NCBI RefSeq assembly: GCF_000341355.1
Contig: NC_020300.1
Span: 1-64,000, forward strand
From: Bartonella australis AUST/NH1
GTDB taxonomy: Bacteria; Pseudomonadota; Alphaproteobacteria; Rhizobiales; Rhizobiaceae
Reading direction: 5' to 3'
Length of the DNA stretch: 64,000 bases
In this document: in pieces, positions 1 to 8,110 of the stretch
Layout: the number at the start of each line of letters is the position of its first letter
Numbering within the stretch: the stretch's first letter is position 1
The notes under the pieces: model-generated
Told to the model about the DNA's origin: nothing
Databases searched by the model: none
What the model saw: the letters and a program-made list of their open reading frames with translations, nothing else
Translations under genes and position numbers: made by a program

Positions 1-825
1 GTGATGAAAGAAAAAAAATCCTTTCATCTCCATATGGTTTCTGATGCAACAGGGGAGACAGTAATTTCTTGTGGGAGGGCAGTTGCGTCGCAATACGCGA
101 TGTTTCATGCCATAGAGCATGTTTATCTGATGATTCGCAGCAAAACACAGTTCCAGCGAGTTCTAGATGAAATCCGACAAGAGCCAGGTATTGTTCTCTA
201 CACAATTATTGATGAAGAAATCAAAAAACTTCTTGGTAAAACATGCAAAAAAATAGGTGTTCCTTGCGTTGCAATATTATCTCCCGTTTTGAATGTTTTT
301 CAGTCATATCTCGGGACGCCGACAAATTTAAGAGCCAGCGCGCAGCACGATCTCAATGCAGATTACTTCCGACGCATCGATGCGTTAAATTTTACGATAG
401 AACACGATGATGGTCTGTCCCCTTCTAGTTTATCGGATGCAGATGTAATACTCGTAGGCATTTCAAGAACTTCTAAAACGCCAACGAGCATCTATTTAGC
501 AAATCGCGGAATAAAAACAGCTAATGTTCCTCTTATTCCGGGAATTGATTTACCTCGGGCTCTTTTGGAAGAAAAAAATGCTTTGATCATTGGTTTAATT
601 GCCTCAGCCGAGCGAATTTCGCATATCCGACAAAACAGAGATCTTGGAGGTGATTTTGCTATCGAAAGTTACACCGATCGTGTTAGTATATCTGAAGAGT
701 TGATCTATGCAAAGCGCATCTGCGAACGTTTTGGTTGGCCTATTATAGATGTCACAAGGCGATCTATTGAAGAAACTGCGGCAGCAGTCTTTGAGCTTTT
801 ATTGCGATTCCGTGAAGGAAAATGA
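1..825 (+). CDS. Pyruvate, phosphate dikinase / PEP synthase regulatory protein (DUF299 family)
   Basis: This bifunctional ADP-dependent kinase and phosphorylase is predicted to switch pyruvate phosphate dikinase or PEP synthase on and off by phosphorylating an active-site threonine. The protein opens with the family signature HMVSDATGET and carries the nucleotide-binding loop GISRTSKTPTS near residue 155. Its 273-274 residues match the family's full length, so the gene looks complete. A GTG at position 1 is followed directly by ATG at 4, and the window edge hides the ribosome binding site, so either could be the start. It is followed 13 bases later by maf, the usual rhizobial order near the replication origin. 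The family assignment is firm; the exact target enzyme is inferred. Confidence 0.92.
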   Translation: MMKEKKSFHLHMVSDATGETVISCGRAVASQYAMFHAIEHVYLMIRSKTQFQRVLDEIRQEPGIVLYTIIDEEIKKLLGKTCKKIGVPCVAILSPVLNVFQSYLGTPTNLRASAQHDLNADYFRRIDALNFTIEHDDGLSPSSLSDADVILVGISRTSKTPTSIYLANRGIKTANVPLIPGIDLPRALLEEKNALIIGLIASAERISHIRQNRDLGGDFAIESYTDRVSISEELIYAKRICERFGWPIIDVTRRSIEETAAAVFELLLRFREGK

Positions 826-838
826 GGGGAATTCTTTG

Positions 839-1432
839 ATGAAAAATACGTTGATATTAGCATCTCTGAGCCCTTATCGTGCGCAATTGTTGAAAAAGTC
901 TGGCTTAGACTTTTTGATTGAAGGAGCTTCCTTTGACGAACGAGAAATACAAGAAAAAACAGGAACAAAAAGACCTAGAGAGCTTAGCTATTTTCTCGCA
1001 ATCGCTAAAGCAAAAAATGTTTCCGATCGTTTTCCCGATGCAGTTGTAATTGGTTGTGATCAAGTCCTTGATTTAGAGGGGAAAGCTCTTCATAAAGTGG
1101 CAGATAGCAAAGAAGCATATCAACGTCTATGCGCCTTGTCAGGGAAAACTCATTCTCTTCATAGTGCGGTGGCATTGTTTCAAAATGGCCGAGAAATTTG
1201 GTCGGAGGTTTTTAGCGCTTATATGACAGTACGTCCTCTTTCTCCAAAATTTATTGAACGTTATTTAGCACGTGCAGGAAAAGATGTTTTAAAAAGTACG
1301 GGGGTGTATCAGATTGAGGGAGAAGGAATCCATCTTTTTGAAAAAATTGAGGGAGACTTTTTTACCATCATTGGCTTACCTCTGTTGCCTCTATTGGTTA
1401 AGTTGCGTTATTTAGGAGTCATTGATGGCTGA
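839..1432 (+). CDS. maf: Maf-family nucleoside triphosphate pyrophosphatase
   Basis: Maf proteins hydrolyse non-canonical or modified nucleotides (dTTP, UTP or m7GTP depending on subgroup) to monophosphates. The protein starts with the family motif LILASLSPYRAQLL (canonical LASxSPRR; here YR replaces the usual RR), followed by FDE near residue 40 and VVIGCDQVL near 75, which holds the catalytic aspartate. The start at 839 was chosen over an in-frame upstream ATG because GAGGGGA lies at Shine-Dalgarno distance and the family motif begins four residues in. The last 8 bases overlap the aroE remnant that follows, implying translational coupling. About 197 residues, normal length. The subgroup, and so the preferred substrate, cannot be decided by eye. 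Confidence 0.9.
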   Translation: MKNTLILASLSPYRAQLLKKSGLDFLIEGASFDEREIQEKTGTKRPRELSYFLAIAKAKNVSDRFPDAVVIGCDQVLDLEGKALHKVADSKEAYQRLCALSGKTHSLHSAVALFQNGREIWSEVFSAYMTVRPLSPKFIERYLARAGKDVLKSTGVYQIEGEGIHLFEKIEGDFFTIIGLPLLPLLVKLRYLGVIDG

Positions 1433-1757
1433 TTCAACAATAAAGTGCATAAATACAATATATCCATGTGCTTTTATTGCTGGTTATCCTATTCATTATT
1501 TAAAATCACTAAAAATTCACGATTTTTTTGCTTTTAATAAAGCTAAGTCGGCAGTGTTAGTGATGGGTACTGTCTATACTCCGTCGATAATATCTTTTTT
1601 ACGACAAGCAAAAATTTGCGGCTTGGAAACAGTCAATCAGTTTTATGCGCTTTTGCATCAGGCTGTTCCTGGCTTTGAACTGTGGTTTAGAATAAGGCCA
1701 CAAGTAACAGAAAAATTATGGGTGATCCCGGAAGATATGGATAAAGATAAAATATGA
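1425..1757 (+). pseudogene. aroE: Shikimate dehydrogenase with a large in-frame internal deletion
   Basis: The 110-codon open frame joins the two ends of AroE. The first 25-30 residues (CAFIAGYPIHYLKSLKIHD) resemble the AroE N-terminus around the shikimate-binding SxS loop, with the serines partly lost. Residues from about 48 onwards (TVYTPSIISFLRQAK, then LLHQAVPGFELWF, RPQVTEKL) match the AroE C-terminal helix region. About 160 residues are missing between them, including the catalytic Lys/Asp pair and the whole NADP-binding Rossmann fold, so it cannot catalyse the step. It overlaps maf by 8 bases and coaE by an ATGA, exactly the intact gene's place in rhizobia. The frame may persist because it carries ribosomes from maf into coaE. 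A new function is possible but unsupported. Confidence 0.85.
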
Positions 1758-2356
1758 AAATTATAGGATTGACCGGATCAATCGCTATGGGAAAATCAAC
1801 GGTCGCTGATTTTTTTAAACAAGCTGGTATTCCTGTTTTTAGCTCGGATGAAGCCGTACATGAACTTTATAAAAGTGAGCCGGTTTTGTCGCTCATGGCG
1901 CGTACTTTCTCCAATGTTGTTGAAGATGGTCAAGTTAATCGCTTAAAACTTTCTAAGATCTTAATAAACAACAGTGAGGGCTTACAAGCATTGGAAAAAG
2001 TAATTCATCCTTTAGTACTCATAAAAGAGAAAGAATTTATTGATACAGCGCGTCAGCAGGGAAATAAATTAATTGTCCTTGATATTCCGCTTCTTTTTGA
2101 GACGAATAGTGAAAATCGCGTAGATAGTGTGGTTGTGGTGTCTGCACCATCAGCTATACAAAGAAAGCGCGTAATGACTCGCCCAAATATGGACGAAGAA
2201 AAATTCGCGATGATAAATGCCAGACAAGTATCCGATAAAAGAAAACGGGAATGTGCTGATTTTGTTATTGACACAGGAAAAGATCTAGAAAATACGCGCC
2301 AGCAGGTTTTTCATGTGATAAAGAGTTTGTTAAAAGATGTTTCTTTAAAGAATTGA
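1754..2356 (+). CDS. coaE: Dephospho-CoA kinase
   Basis: CoaE performs the last step of coenzyme A synthesis, phosphorylating the 3'-hydroxyl of dephospho-CoA with ATP. The N-terminus IIGLTGSIAMGKST is the P-loop, followed by FSSDEAVHELY, the family's aspartate-containing substrate motif, and VLDIPLLFET near residue 107, typical of CoaE. It is 200 residues, the usual length. The start overlaps the stop of the aroE remnant (ATGA), so its translation probably depends on ribosomes arriving from upstream. dnaQ begins 4 bases after its stop. CoaBC, two steps earlier in the same pathway, is encoded at 40578-41978. Confidence 0.95.
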   Translation: MKIIGLTGSIAMGKSTVADFFKQAGIPVFSSDEAVHELYKSEPVLSLMARTFSNVVEDGQVNRLKLSKILINNSEGLQALEKVIHPLVLIKEKEFIDTARQQGNKLIVLDIPLLFETNSENRVDSVVVVSAPSAIQRKRVMTRPNMDEEKFAMINARQVSDKRKRECADFVIDTGKDLENTRQQVFHVIKSLLKDVSLKN

Positions 2357-2360
2357 AGCA

Positions 2361-3065
2361 ATGCGTGAAATTATTTTTGATATTGAGACAACAGGCTTAG
2401 ATAAAGACAGTGATCGTATAATTGAAATCGGTTGTGTAGAAATGGTTGATCATTATCTCACAGGACGCCGATTTCATGTTTATTTGAATCCGCAGGGCGT
2501 TATGATTTCCGACGAAGTTGTTGCAATTCATGGCTTGACTAATGAACGCTTAAAAGACGAAAAAAAATTTAATGATATAGCTGATGAGCTTTTGGAATTC
2601 ATTGATAATGCGGTGATAATTGCTCACAATGCGAGTTTTGATGTCAGCTTCCTTAACGCAGAATTAGAGCGGATAAATAAACCACTTATCAGCATCAATA
2701 ATGTCATTGATACATTGGCTATGGCGCGCCGCAAATTCCCTTTAGGGCCTAATTCTCTTGATAGTTTATGCAAGCGTTTTGGAGTTGATAACAGTCATCG
2801 TTCTCTTCACGGCGCTCTACTTGACGCAGAGATTCTTGCTGGCGTTTATATAGAGTTAACTGGTGGAAAGCAAGGGACTCTTAATTTTGATGATGGGAGC
2901 AGCATTGGCGTGAATATCCCAAGCAACGAATTTCCTTATGCAGTCAGGGCCCGCCCGCGGGCTCTACCTTCACGGTTAAGTGCGCAAGAAAAAAATATGC
3001 ACGCCGAGCTGGTTAAAAAAATAGGCGATAAAGCTTTATGGAACAATTTCCCCTCTCCTTCATAA
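2361..3065 (+). CDS. dnaQ: DNA polymerase III epsilon subunit (3'-5' proofreading exonuclease)
   Basis: DnaQ is the proofreading exonuclease of the replicative polymerase core. The DEDDh catalytic set is visible: IIFDIETTGLD (Asp and Glu, residues 4-14), IIAHNASFDVSFL (Asp, near 95) and HRSLHGALLDAEIL (His and Asp, near 150). The roughly 60 C-terminal residues after the exonuclease domain contain the region that contacts the polymerase alpha subunit. At 234 residues it is normal for alphaproteobacteria. It closes the maf-aroE-coaE-dnaQ run. In most rhizobia secB follows on the opposite strand; here the next gene is polA. Confidence 0.95.
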   Translation: MREIIFDIETTGLDKDSDRIIEIGCVEMVDHYLTGRRFHVYLNPQGVMISDEVVAIHGLTNERLKDEKKFNDIADELLEFIDNAVIIAHNASFDVSFLNAELERINKPLISINNVIDTLAMARRKFPLGPNSLDSLCKRFGVDNSHRSLHGALLDAEILAGVYIELTGGKQGTLNFDDGSSIGVNIPSNEFPYAVRARPRALPSRLSAQEKNMHAELVKKIGDKALWNNFPSPS

Positions 3066-3106
3066 AGAAAACTCTAAATTGGGAAAGCAGAACTTGCACA
3101 ACTGTC

Positions 3107-3149
3107 AAAAAGAAATGGCCGCTGCGGGGAGGGGAACACCGCAACGGCC
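3107..3149 (-). terminator. Rho-independent terminator of the small RNA
   Basis: The inverted repeat at 3117-3127 and 3139-3149 forms an 11-bp GC-rich stem with one mismatch. On the minus strand it is followed by ATTTCTTTTT (3107-3116). On the plus strand no T-run follows it, so it acts only for leftward transcription, away from polA and toward the dnaQ end. Confidence 0.7.
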
Positions 3150-3235
3150 CCTGCCGTTACGTGGCACCTTAACTATCATAGGAGGAGCAAAACGAAAATC
3201 GCCACACCCCGCAATAATAAAGAAAAGCTCTAGGC
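3107..3235 (-). ncRNA. Probable trans-acting small RNA with anti-Shine-Dalgarno loops (alpha-r7-like position)
   Basis: Read on the minus strand, the dnaQ-polA gap holds two hairpins. The 5' one pairs GTGGC (3201-3205) with GCCAC (3161-3165), and its large loop exposes CTCCTCCT (complement of 3180-3187), a perfect anti-Shine-Dalgarno sequence. The 3' one pairs GGCCGTTGCGG with CCGCAGCGGCC (10 of 11 pairs), has a pyrimidine-rich loop with CCCCTCCCC (3126-3134), and runs into a T-rich tract, so it doubles as the terminator. Rhizobial small RNAs of the alpha-r7 and alpha-r14 type have such CCUCC loops, and from memory the alpha-r7 locus lies beside polA. The 3' end is well placed; the 5' end is a guess because no promoter was identified with confidence. 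Confidence 0.6.
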
Positions 3236-3372
3236 ACCAAACACAGAAAGCAACGGCATCACCCTCATGAAATGCAAAAAAAATGGCTTTTCAGAGGCGA
3301 TTTTGTAAATTTTATAAAAATAAAAATACAAAATGAATTTATTAAAGATTGAGATAGAGAAATGAAATTGAC

Positions 3373-6282
3373 ATGAAAACAGATGACCACCTTTTTTTGG
3401 TCGATGGATCAAGTTATATTTTCCGCGCTTACTACGCTTTGCCACCTTTGAAACGCAAAAAAGACGGGCTTCCTGTGGGGGCTGTGGCCGGTTTTTGCAA
3501 TATGTTGTGGAAATTGCTCTGTGATGCTCGTAGCATGGATTCTGGCGTTATACCGACACATTTTGCCGTTATTTTCGATCATTCGTCCGATACATTTCGT
3601 AAGCAAATTTATCCCCAATACAAGGCTAATCGGGAGGCACCCCCCGAAGATCTTATCCCCCAATTCGCTTTAATACGGCAAGCGACAAAAGCTTTTAATT
3701 TGCCCTGCGTTGAAAAAGATGGATTTGAAGCAGATGATTTAATCGCTACTTATGCGCAATTAGCGACTAAAGCGGGAGCAAAGACAACCATTATTTCCTC
3801 TGATAAGGATTTAATGCAATTGGTGAGTGCGCATGTGTCTCTGTATGATGGGATGAAAGATAAGCACATCGGCGTTTCTGAAGTCATAGAAAAATGGGGA
3901 GTAACACCCGAAAAAATGGTCGATTTGCAAGCTTTAACCGGAGATTCAGCAGATAATGTGCCTGGAATTCCGGGTATTGGTCCTAAAATTGCAGCACAAT
4001 TATTGAATCACTTTGGTTCCCTAGACCTTTTACTGGAGCGTGTAACGGAAATTAAGCAGACAAAACGACGTGAAAATATTCAATCTTATAGTAAACAAAT
4101 AAAAATGTCCCGCGAATTAGTCAGGCTAAAAATGGACGTACCTGTGGATGATGATCTAGACAGTTTTATCTTGGAACCACAAGATGGCCCGCGTTTAATT
4201 TCTTTTCTAAAAGCTATGGAATTTACGACATTAACCCGCCGTGTGGCGGAAGAAACAGCCTGTGATGCGACGGTTATTGACGCACTTAGCATAGATATTG
4301 AATGGGAGAAAACTAAATATAACGGGTCCGATTTGGTTCCTGGAAAGACTAATATAACACCATCTCACGGCGCTTTTGAAAATTCTCCACGGATCTTGGC
4401 ACAAAAACGCAAAAACCAGGCTATCGCTTCAAAGATTACAAGAGATGCTTATGAAACTATCCTTGATGAAGGAGTCTTGAAAGAATGGTTATCGGAAGCG
4501 CAGGAGCAGGGCTACTTCGCTTTTGATACTGAAACGACTTCTCTCGATCCTATGCAGGCAGAGCTCGTTGGTTTTTCATTGGCGCTACGGCCAAATAAGG
4601 CGGCCTATATACCGTTAGAACATGTGGAAGGAAGAGACGATCTTTTAGGAGATGGGCGTATAGCCGCGCAGATTGAGACACAAAAAGCTTTGGCGCTTTT
4701 AAAGCCGATATTAGAAAATCAAGCGGTGTTAAAGATTGGCCAGAATATAAAATACGACTGGTTGATGATGAAGCAACACGGTATTGTCATGCGTCCTTTT
4801 GATGATACAATGCTTTTATCGTATGTTTTAGACGCTGGAACCTTGACCCATGGTATGGACGTTTTATCCCAGCATTGGCTGGGACATACCCCAATTTCCT
4901 ACAAAGATTTAACGCATAATGGAAAAAAAATTACTTCTTTCGCACAAGTGGATTTAAAACAAGCAACCCTTTATGCAGCGGAAGATGCCGATGTAACTCT
5001 GCGTTTATGGGAGGTTTTGAAGCCGCAGCTTGTAGCGCAGGGATTAACAAAAATTTATGAGCGCCTTGATCGACCACTTATAGAAGTTCTTGCAAAAATG
5101 GAAGAGCGTGGGGTTCTTGTGGATAGACAGATTTTATCGCGTCTTTCAGGAGAATTAGCGCGAGCTGCTTCTGTGTTAGAAGAGGAAATTTATCAATTGG
5201 TTGGTGAAAAATTTAATGTCGCTTCACCAAAGCAATTAGGGGATATCATTTTTGGTAAAATGGGCTTGTCCGGGGGAACTAAGACAAAAGGTGGGCAGTG
5301 GTCAACTTCTGTACAGACCTTAGAAGAATTGGCTGTTGAGGGGCACATTTTGCCACGTAAAGTTATTGATTGGCGTCAGCTTGCGAAACTAAAATCTACT
5401 TATGCAGATGCTTTGCCTCATTATATTCTACCTAGAACGGGGCGTGTCCATACAAGCTATTCTTTAGCAACGACGTCAACAGGACGATTATCATCATCTG
5501 AACCTAATTTACAGAATATCCCAGTGCGGACCGCCGAGGGACGTAAAATTCGAGCAGCTTTTATCGCCCCCAGAGGGCATTCGCTGTTATCGGCTGATTA
5601 TAGTCAAATTGAATTACGTGTCCTCGCGCATATCGCGGATATCACAGCGTTAAAAGAGGCTTTTGCGCAGGGGAAAGATATCCACACTATAACTGCATCG
5701 CAAATGTTTGGGGTTGCAATAGAGGGGATGCCTTCAGATATACGCCGACGCGCGAAAGCGATTAATTTTGGCATCATTTACGGTATTTCGGCTTTTGGAT
5801 TAGCAAATCAATTAGGGATTTCGCGCAAGGAAGCAGGCCATTATATTCAGCTTTATTTTGAAAGATTTCCAGGAATTAAGGAATATATGGAAGAGATTAA
5901 GATATTTGCGCGTCAGCACGGTTATGTAGAAACTATTTTTGGACGTCGTATTCATTATCCTGAAATAAAAGCGGCTAATTCACAAGTTCGTTCTTTTAAT
6001 GAACGAGCCGCTATTAATGCACCGATTCAAGGATCGGCGGCGGATATTATTCGCCGGGCTATGATACAAATAGAAACTGCTTTAGAAAAAGAAAAGCTCT
6101 CAGCTAAAATGCTCCTACAAGTTCACGACGAACTGATTTTTGAGGTGCCGGAAGCTGAGATTGAAAAAACAGCAATCCTCGTTAAAAAAGTTATGGAAAC
6201 TGCTACAATGCCGGCGTTATCTTTATCTGTGCCGCTTGAAGTAAAAGTCGTAACAGCTCAAAACTGGGATGAAGCACATTAA
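3373..6282 (+). CDS. polA: DNA polymerase I
   Basis: PolA removes RNA primers and fills gaps in lagging-strand synthesis and excision repair. All three domains are present in 969 residues. The 5'-nuclease occupies about residues 1-300 (FLVDGSSYIFRAYYAL, then GFEADDLIATYA and TGDSADNVPGIPGIGPK). The 3'-5' exonuclease spans about 370-560 with its acidic residues intact (FAFDTETTSLDP, QNIKYDWLM, AAEDADVTLRLW). The polymerase domain has motif A (LSADYSQIELRVLAHIA), motif B (RRRAKAINFGIIYG) and motif C (LLQVHDELIFEVPE). The proofreading site is therefore active, unlike in Taq-type enzymes. The gene starts just beyond the small RNA, whose promoter must lie in or near its leader. Its stop is 14 bases from that of the convergent next gene. 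Confidence 0.97.
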   Translation: MKTDDHLFLVDGSSYIFRAYYALPPLKRKKDGLPVGAVAGFCNMLWKLLCDARSMDSGVIPTHFAVIFDHSSDTFRKQIYPQYKANREAPPEDLIPQFALIRQATKAFNLPCVEKDGFEADDLIATYAQLATKAGAKTTIISSDKDLMQLVSAHVSLYDGMKDKHIGVSEVIEKWGVTPEKMVDLQALTGDSADNVPGIPGIGPKIAAQLLNHFGSLDLLLERVTEIKQTKRRENIQSYSKQIKMSRELVRLKMDVPVDDDLDSFILEPQDGPRLISFLKAMEFTTLTRRVAEETACDATVIDALSIDIEWEKTKYNGSDLVPGKTNITPSHGAFENSPRILAQKRKNQAIASKITRDAYETILDEGVLKEWLSEAQEQGYFAFDTETTSLDPMQAELVGFSLALRPNKAAYIPLEHVEGRDDLLGDGRIAAQIETQKALALLKPILENQAVLKIGQNIKYDWLMMKQHGIVMRPFDDTMLLSYVLDAGTLTHGMDVLSQHWLGHTPISYKDLTHNGKKITSFAQVDLKQATLYAAEDADVTLRLWEVLKPQLVAQGLTKIYERLDRPLIEVLAKMEERGVLVDRQILSRLSGELARAASVLEEEIYQLVGEKFNVASPKQLGDIIFGKMGLSGGTKTKGGQWSTSVQTLEELAVEGHILPRKVIDWRQLAKLKSTYADALPHYILPRTGRVHTSYSLATTSTGRLSSSEPNLQNIPVRTAEGRKIRAAFIAPRGHSLLSADYSQIELRVLAHIADITALKEAFAQGKDIHTITASQMFGVAIEGMPSDIRRRAKAINFGIIYGISAFGLANQLGISRKEAGHYIQLYFERFPGIKEYMEEIKIFARQHGYVETIFGRRIHYPEIKAANSQVRSFNERAAINAPIQGSAADIIRRAMIQIETALEKEKLSAKMLLQVHDELIFEVPEAEIEKTAILVKKVMETATMPALSLSVPLEVKVVTAQNWDEAH

Positions 6283-6296
6283 CTTTTTCTATCTAC

Positions 6297-7160
6297 TTAT
6301 TTTAAAGAATGATCAGTTATGCCAGCAAAGTTAAGGTAAGCTTTAATTGGTAAATGGTCCGAGGCAACACGTGCTAGCGGCGAGTAATGGCTTTCAATCT
6401 TTGTAATTAATTGAGGGGGAAAGGTAAAAATTCTATCAAGAGCTAAAAGGGGAAAGCGAGAGGGAAAGCTCGGCGCAGTTCCGAGGGTAATATCAAAATA
6501 GGGAGAAAAATGGTTTAAGGAGGAGTTTTTCCCCATTCGCCATTCGTTAAGGTCACCAATAAGGACTGTAGGCATGAATGGGCGTTTTTGCAGAAGTGTG
6601 AGAAGCATTTTTGCTTGCTTATTACGAGAGTGACGTAATAACCCAAAGTGGGTGGTAATAACGCGAATAAGGCCTACCTTAGTTTCTAATTCTATAATTA
6701 TAGCACCACGTGGTTCAACACCAGGCAGGGTGATTTGCGAGATGTTATGCACACGGCCTTGGCGCAAGAAAAGAGCGTTGCCGTGCCAGCCGTGGCCGTT
6801 AGGCGTCATGGTGCGCAGGGGTACTGGGGTGAGGCCTGTTTCAGTCTTCAAAAATTGAAGATCAATCAAGCCGATTCGTTCACCAAAACGCTTATCTACT
6901 TCTTGAAGCGCAATAATATCAGCTTGTAGCTCAGCAATAACACGTACGATGCGAATAGGATCAAAAATTTTGTCAGTGCCCACGCATTTATGGATATTAT
7001 AGGAAGCAACAACGAGATCATAATTACTACGCCGATCCACAGTGTTTTGCTGGTGGTCAGAAAGGTTGTACAGAGCCTTTAACAAAGGGGCAGGGAGGTT
7101 TTTTTTGATAAATGCGGGAGCCGCCCAGCGAGATTGTGATTTATAATGCCTCTTTGTCAT
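6297..7160 (-). CDS. Endonuclease/exonuclease/phosphatase-family protein
   Basis: The metal-dependent phosphodiesterase fold of the DNase I/ExoIII superfamily is clear from its ordered motifs: VASYNIHKC (Asn, near residue 54), IIALQEVDKRFG (catalytic Glu), VITTHFGLL (His), VLIGDLNEWR (Asp-Asn) and RVASDHLPI (Asp-His at the end). At 287 residues it has an N-terminal extension of about 45 residues with no clear signal peptide. Such stand-alone proteins may cleave nucleic acids, lipids or phosphoinositides; the substrate cannot be told from sequence. It is monocistronic, converging on polA and lying downstream of a terminator for the BI-1 gene. Confidence 0.85.
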   Translation of the reverse strand: MTKRHYKSQSRWAAPAFIKKNLPAPLLKALYNLSDHQQNTVDRRSNYDLVVASYNIHKCVGTDKIFDPIRIVRVIAELQADIIALQEVDKRFGERIGLIDLQFLKTETGLTPVPLRTMTPNGHGWHGNALFLRQGRVHNISQITLPGVEPRGAIIIELETKVGLIRVITTHFGLLRHSRNKQAKMLLTLLQKRPFMPTVLIGDLNEWRMGKNSSLNHFSPYFDITLGTAPSFPSRFPLLALDRIFTFPPQLITKIESHYSPLARVASDHLPIKAYLNFAGITDHSLK

Positions 7161-7210
7161 TGTTGCTTTTTGTATAGTTTGGATATGGTACTAAAAGGCG
7201 TGCGCTTATA

Positions 7211-7249
7211 TTAAAAACAAACAAACCCCGCTCCCCTCAGGAAACGAGG
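7211..7249 (-). terminator. Rho-independent terminator downstream of the BI-1-family gene
   Basis: On the minus strand CCTCGTTTCC (7240-7249) pairs with GGGAGCGGGG (7226-7235), ten pairs including G-U wobbles, around a TGAG loop. A T-rich tract (TTTGTTTGTTTTT) follows. It lies about 40 bases after the stop of the gene at 7289-8062. Confidence 0.8.
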
Positions 7250-7288
7250 CTTTTGGTGAAGTAATAGCCGCTACGGCGACTACCGCAG

Positions 7289-8062
7289 CTAATCCCGGTT
7301 TGAACCAAGAAATTGCAATAAAAAGACGAACATATTGATGAAGTCGAGATAAAGATTCAACGCACCCATAATAATTTTACGACCGCGTGCATCACTTGCA
7401 TCTCCTTCATAATACATTAGCTTGATGTTCTGTGTATTATAAGCCGTCAGACCAGCAAAGATGAAAACACCTATCACCGAAATAGCGAATTGCAAGGCGC
7501 TTGACCCAAGAAAAATATTAACGATCATAGAAAGCATTAAGCCAACCAAACCTATGAAAAGGAATGACCCCATTGCTGTCAGATCGCGCTTAGTTACGTA
7601 ACCGTAAAGAGAGAGAGAGCCAAAAGCCGCAGCGGTAATAACAAATGTTTGCACGATACTCCCTGGTGTGTAACGCAAAATGATCGATGACAGCGAGAGC
7701 CCGACGAGAGTAGCATAGCCAAAAAAGAGGCCACGGGCTGCGGCAGTACTGAGTGTGTTAATTTTGAAACTGAGAAATAACACAGCTACAAGCGGTGCAA
7801 ACATGATAATGTAAGAGAGCGGCGACGTATAAAATGCCACTCCAAACGACGTTAAGTAGACGCTGCTACTGATTTGAGCAGCTGCTTGACTCATGTCTGT
7901 TGTTGTGGCCAATGACGCAATTGCATAAGCGGCAGCAGCTGTGATAAGCAAACCGATGGCCATTGTGTTATAGACGCCCAGCATATAGCTGCGCAGTCCT
8001 TGATCGATTGATGCATCGGCGTGAGCAACAGGTGCCGAACGTAAATTTTTAAAATCAGCCAT
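7289..8062 (-). CDS. Bax inhibitor-1 (BI-1/YccA/YbhL) family membrane protein
   Basis: This is an inner-membrane protein of the transmembrane BAX-inhibitor motif family, whose members conduct or modulate calcium or protons and interact with membrane proteases in some bacteria. Seven hydrophobic segments can be seen in 257 residues, starting at about residue 30 (TMAIGLLITAAAAYAIA). Near the C-terminus are the family hallmarks: FAGLTAYNTQNIK and then GALNLYLDFINMFVFLLQFLG, which contains the conserved aspartate of the pH sensor. The start at 8062 is an ATG 5 bases after AAGGATATTATATC, a weak Shine-Dalgarno match. The upstream leader may hold a ybhL-type RNA element. The gene appears monocistronic with its own terminator. 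Confidence 0.9.
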   Translation of the reverse strand: MADFKNLRSAPVAHADASIDQGLRSYMLGVYNTMAIGLLITAAAAYAIASLATTTDMSQAAAQISSSVYLTSFGVAFYTSPLSYIIMFAPLVAVLFLSFKINTLSTAAARGLFFGYATLVGLSLSSIILRYTPGSIVQTFVITAAAFGSLSLYGYVTKRDLTAMGSFLFIGLVGLMLSMIVNIFLGSSALQFAISVIGVFIFAGLTAYNTQNIKLMYYEGDASDARGRKIIMGALNLYLDFINMFVFLLQFLGSNRD

Positions 8063-8110
8063 GATATAATATCCTTTAGCATATGTCCCGCCAGACGCTG
8101 GAGCTAAAAA
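8063..8110 (-). promoter_or_regulatory. Possible ybhL-type leader element
   Basis: A small RNA element called the ybhL motif has been described in leaders of BI-1 genes in Rhizobiales. The 48 bases before this start contain a small hairpin (CCAG, loop CGT, CTGG at about 8090-8100) followed by CGGGAC and the ribosome-binding region. The position and clade fit. I cannot match the published consensus from memory, so this is a candidate only. Confidence 0.3.
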
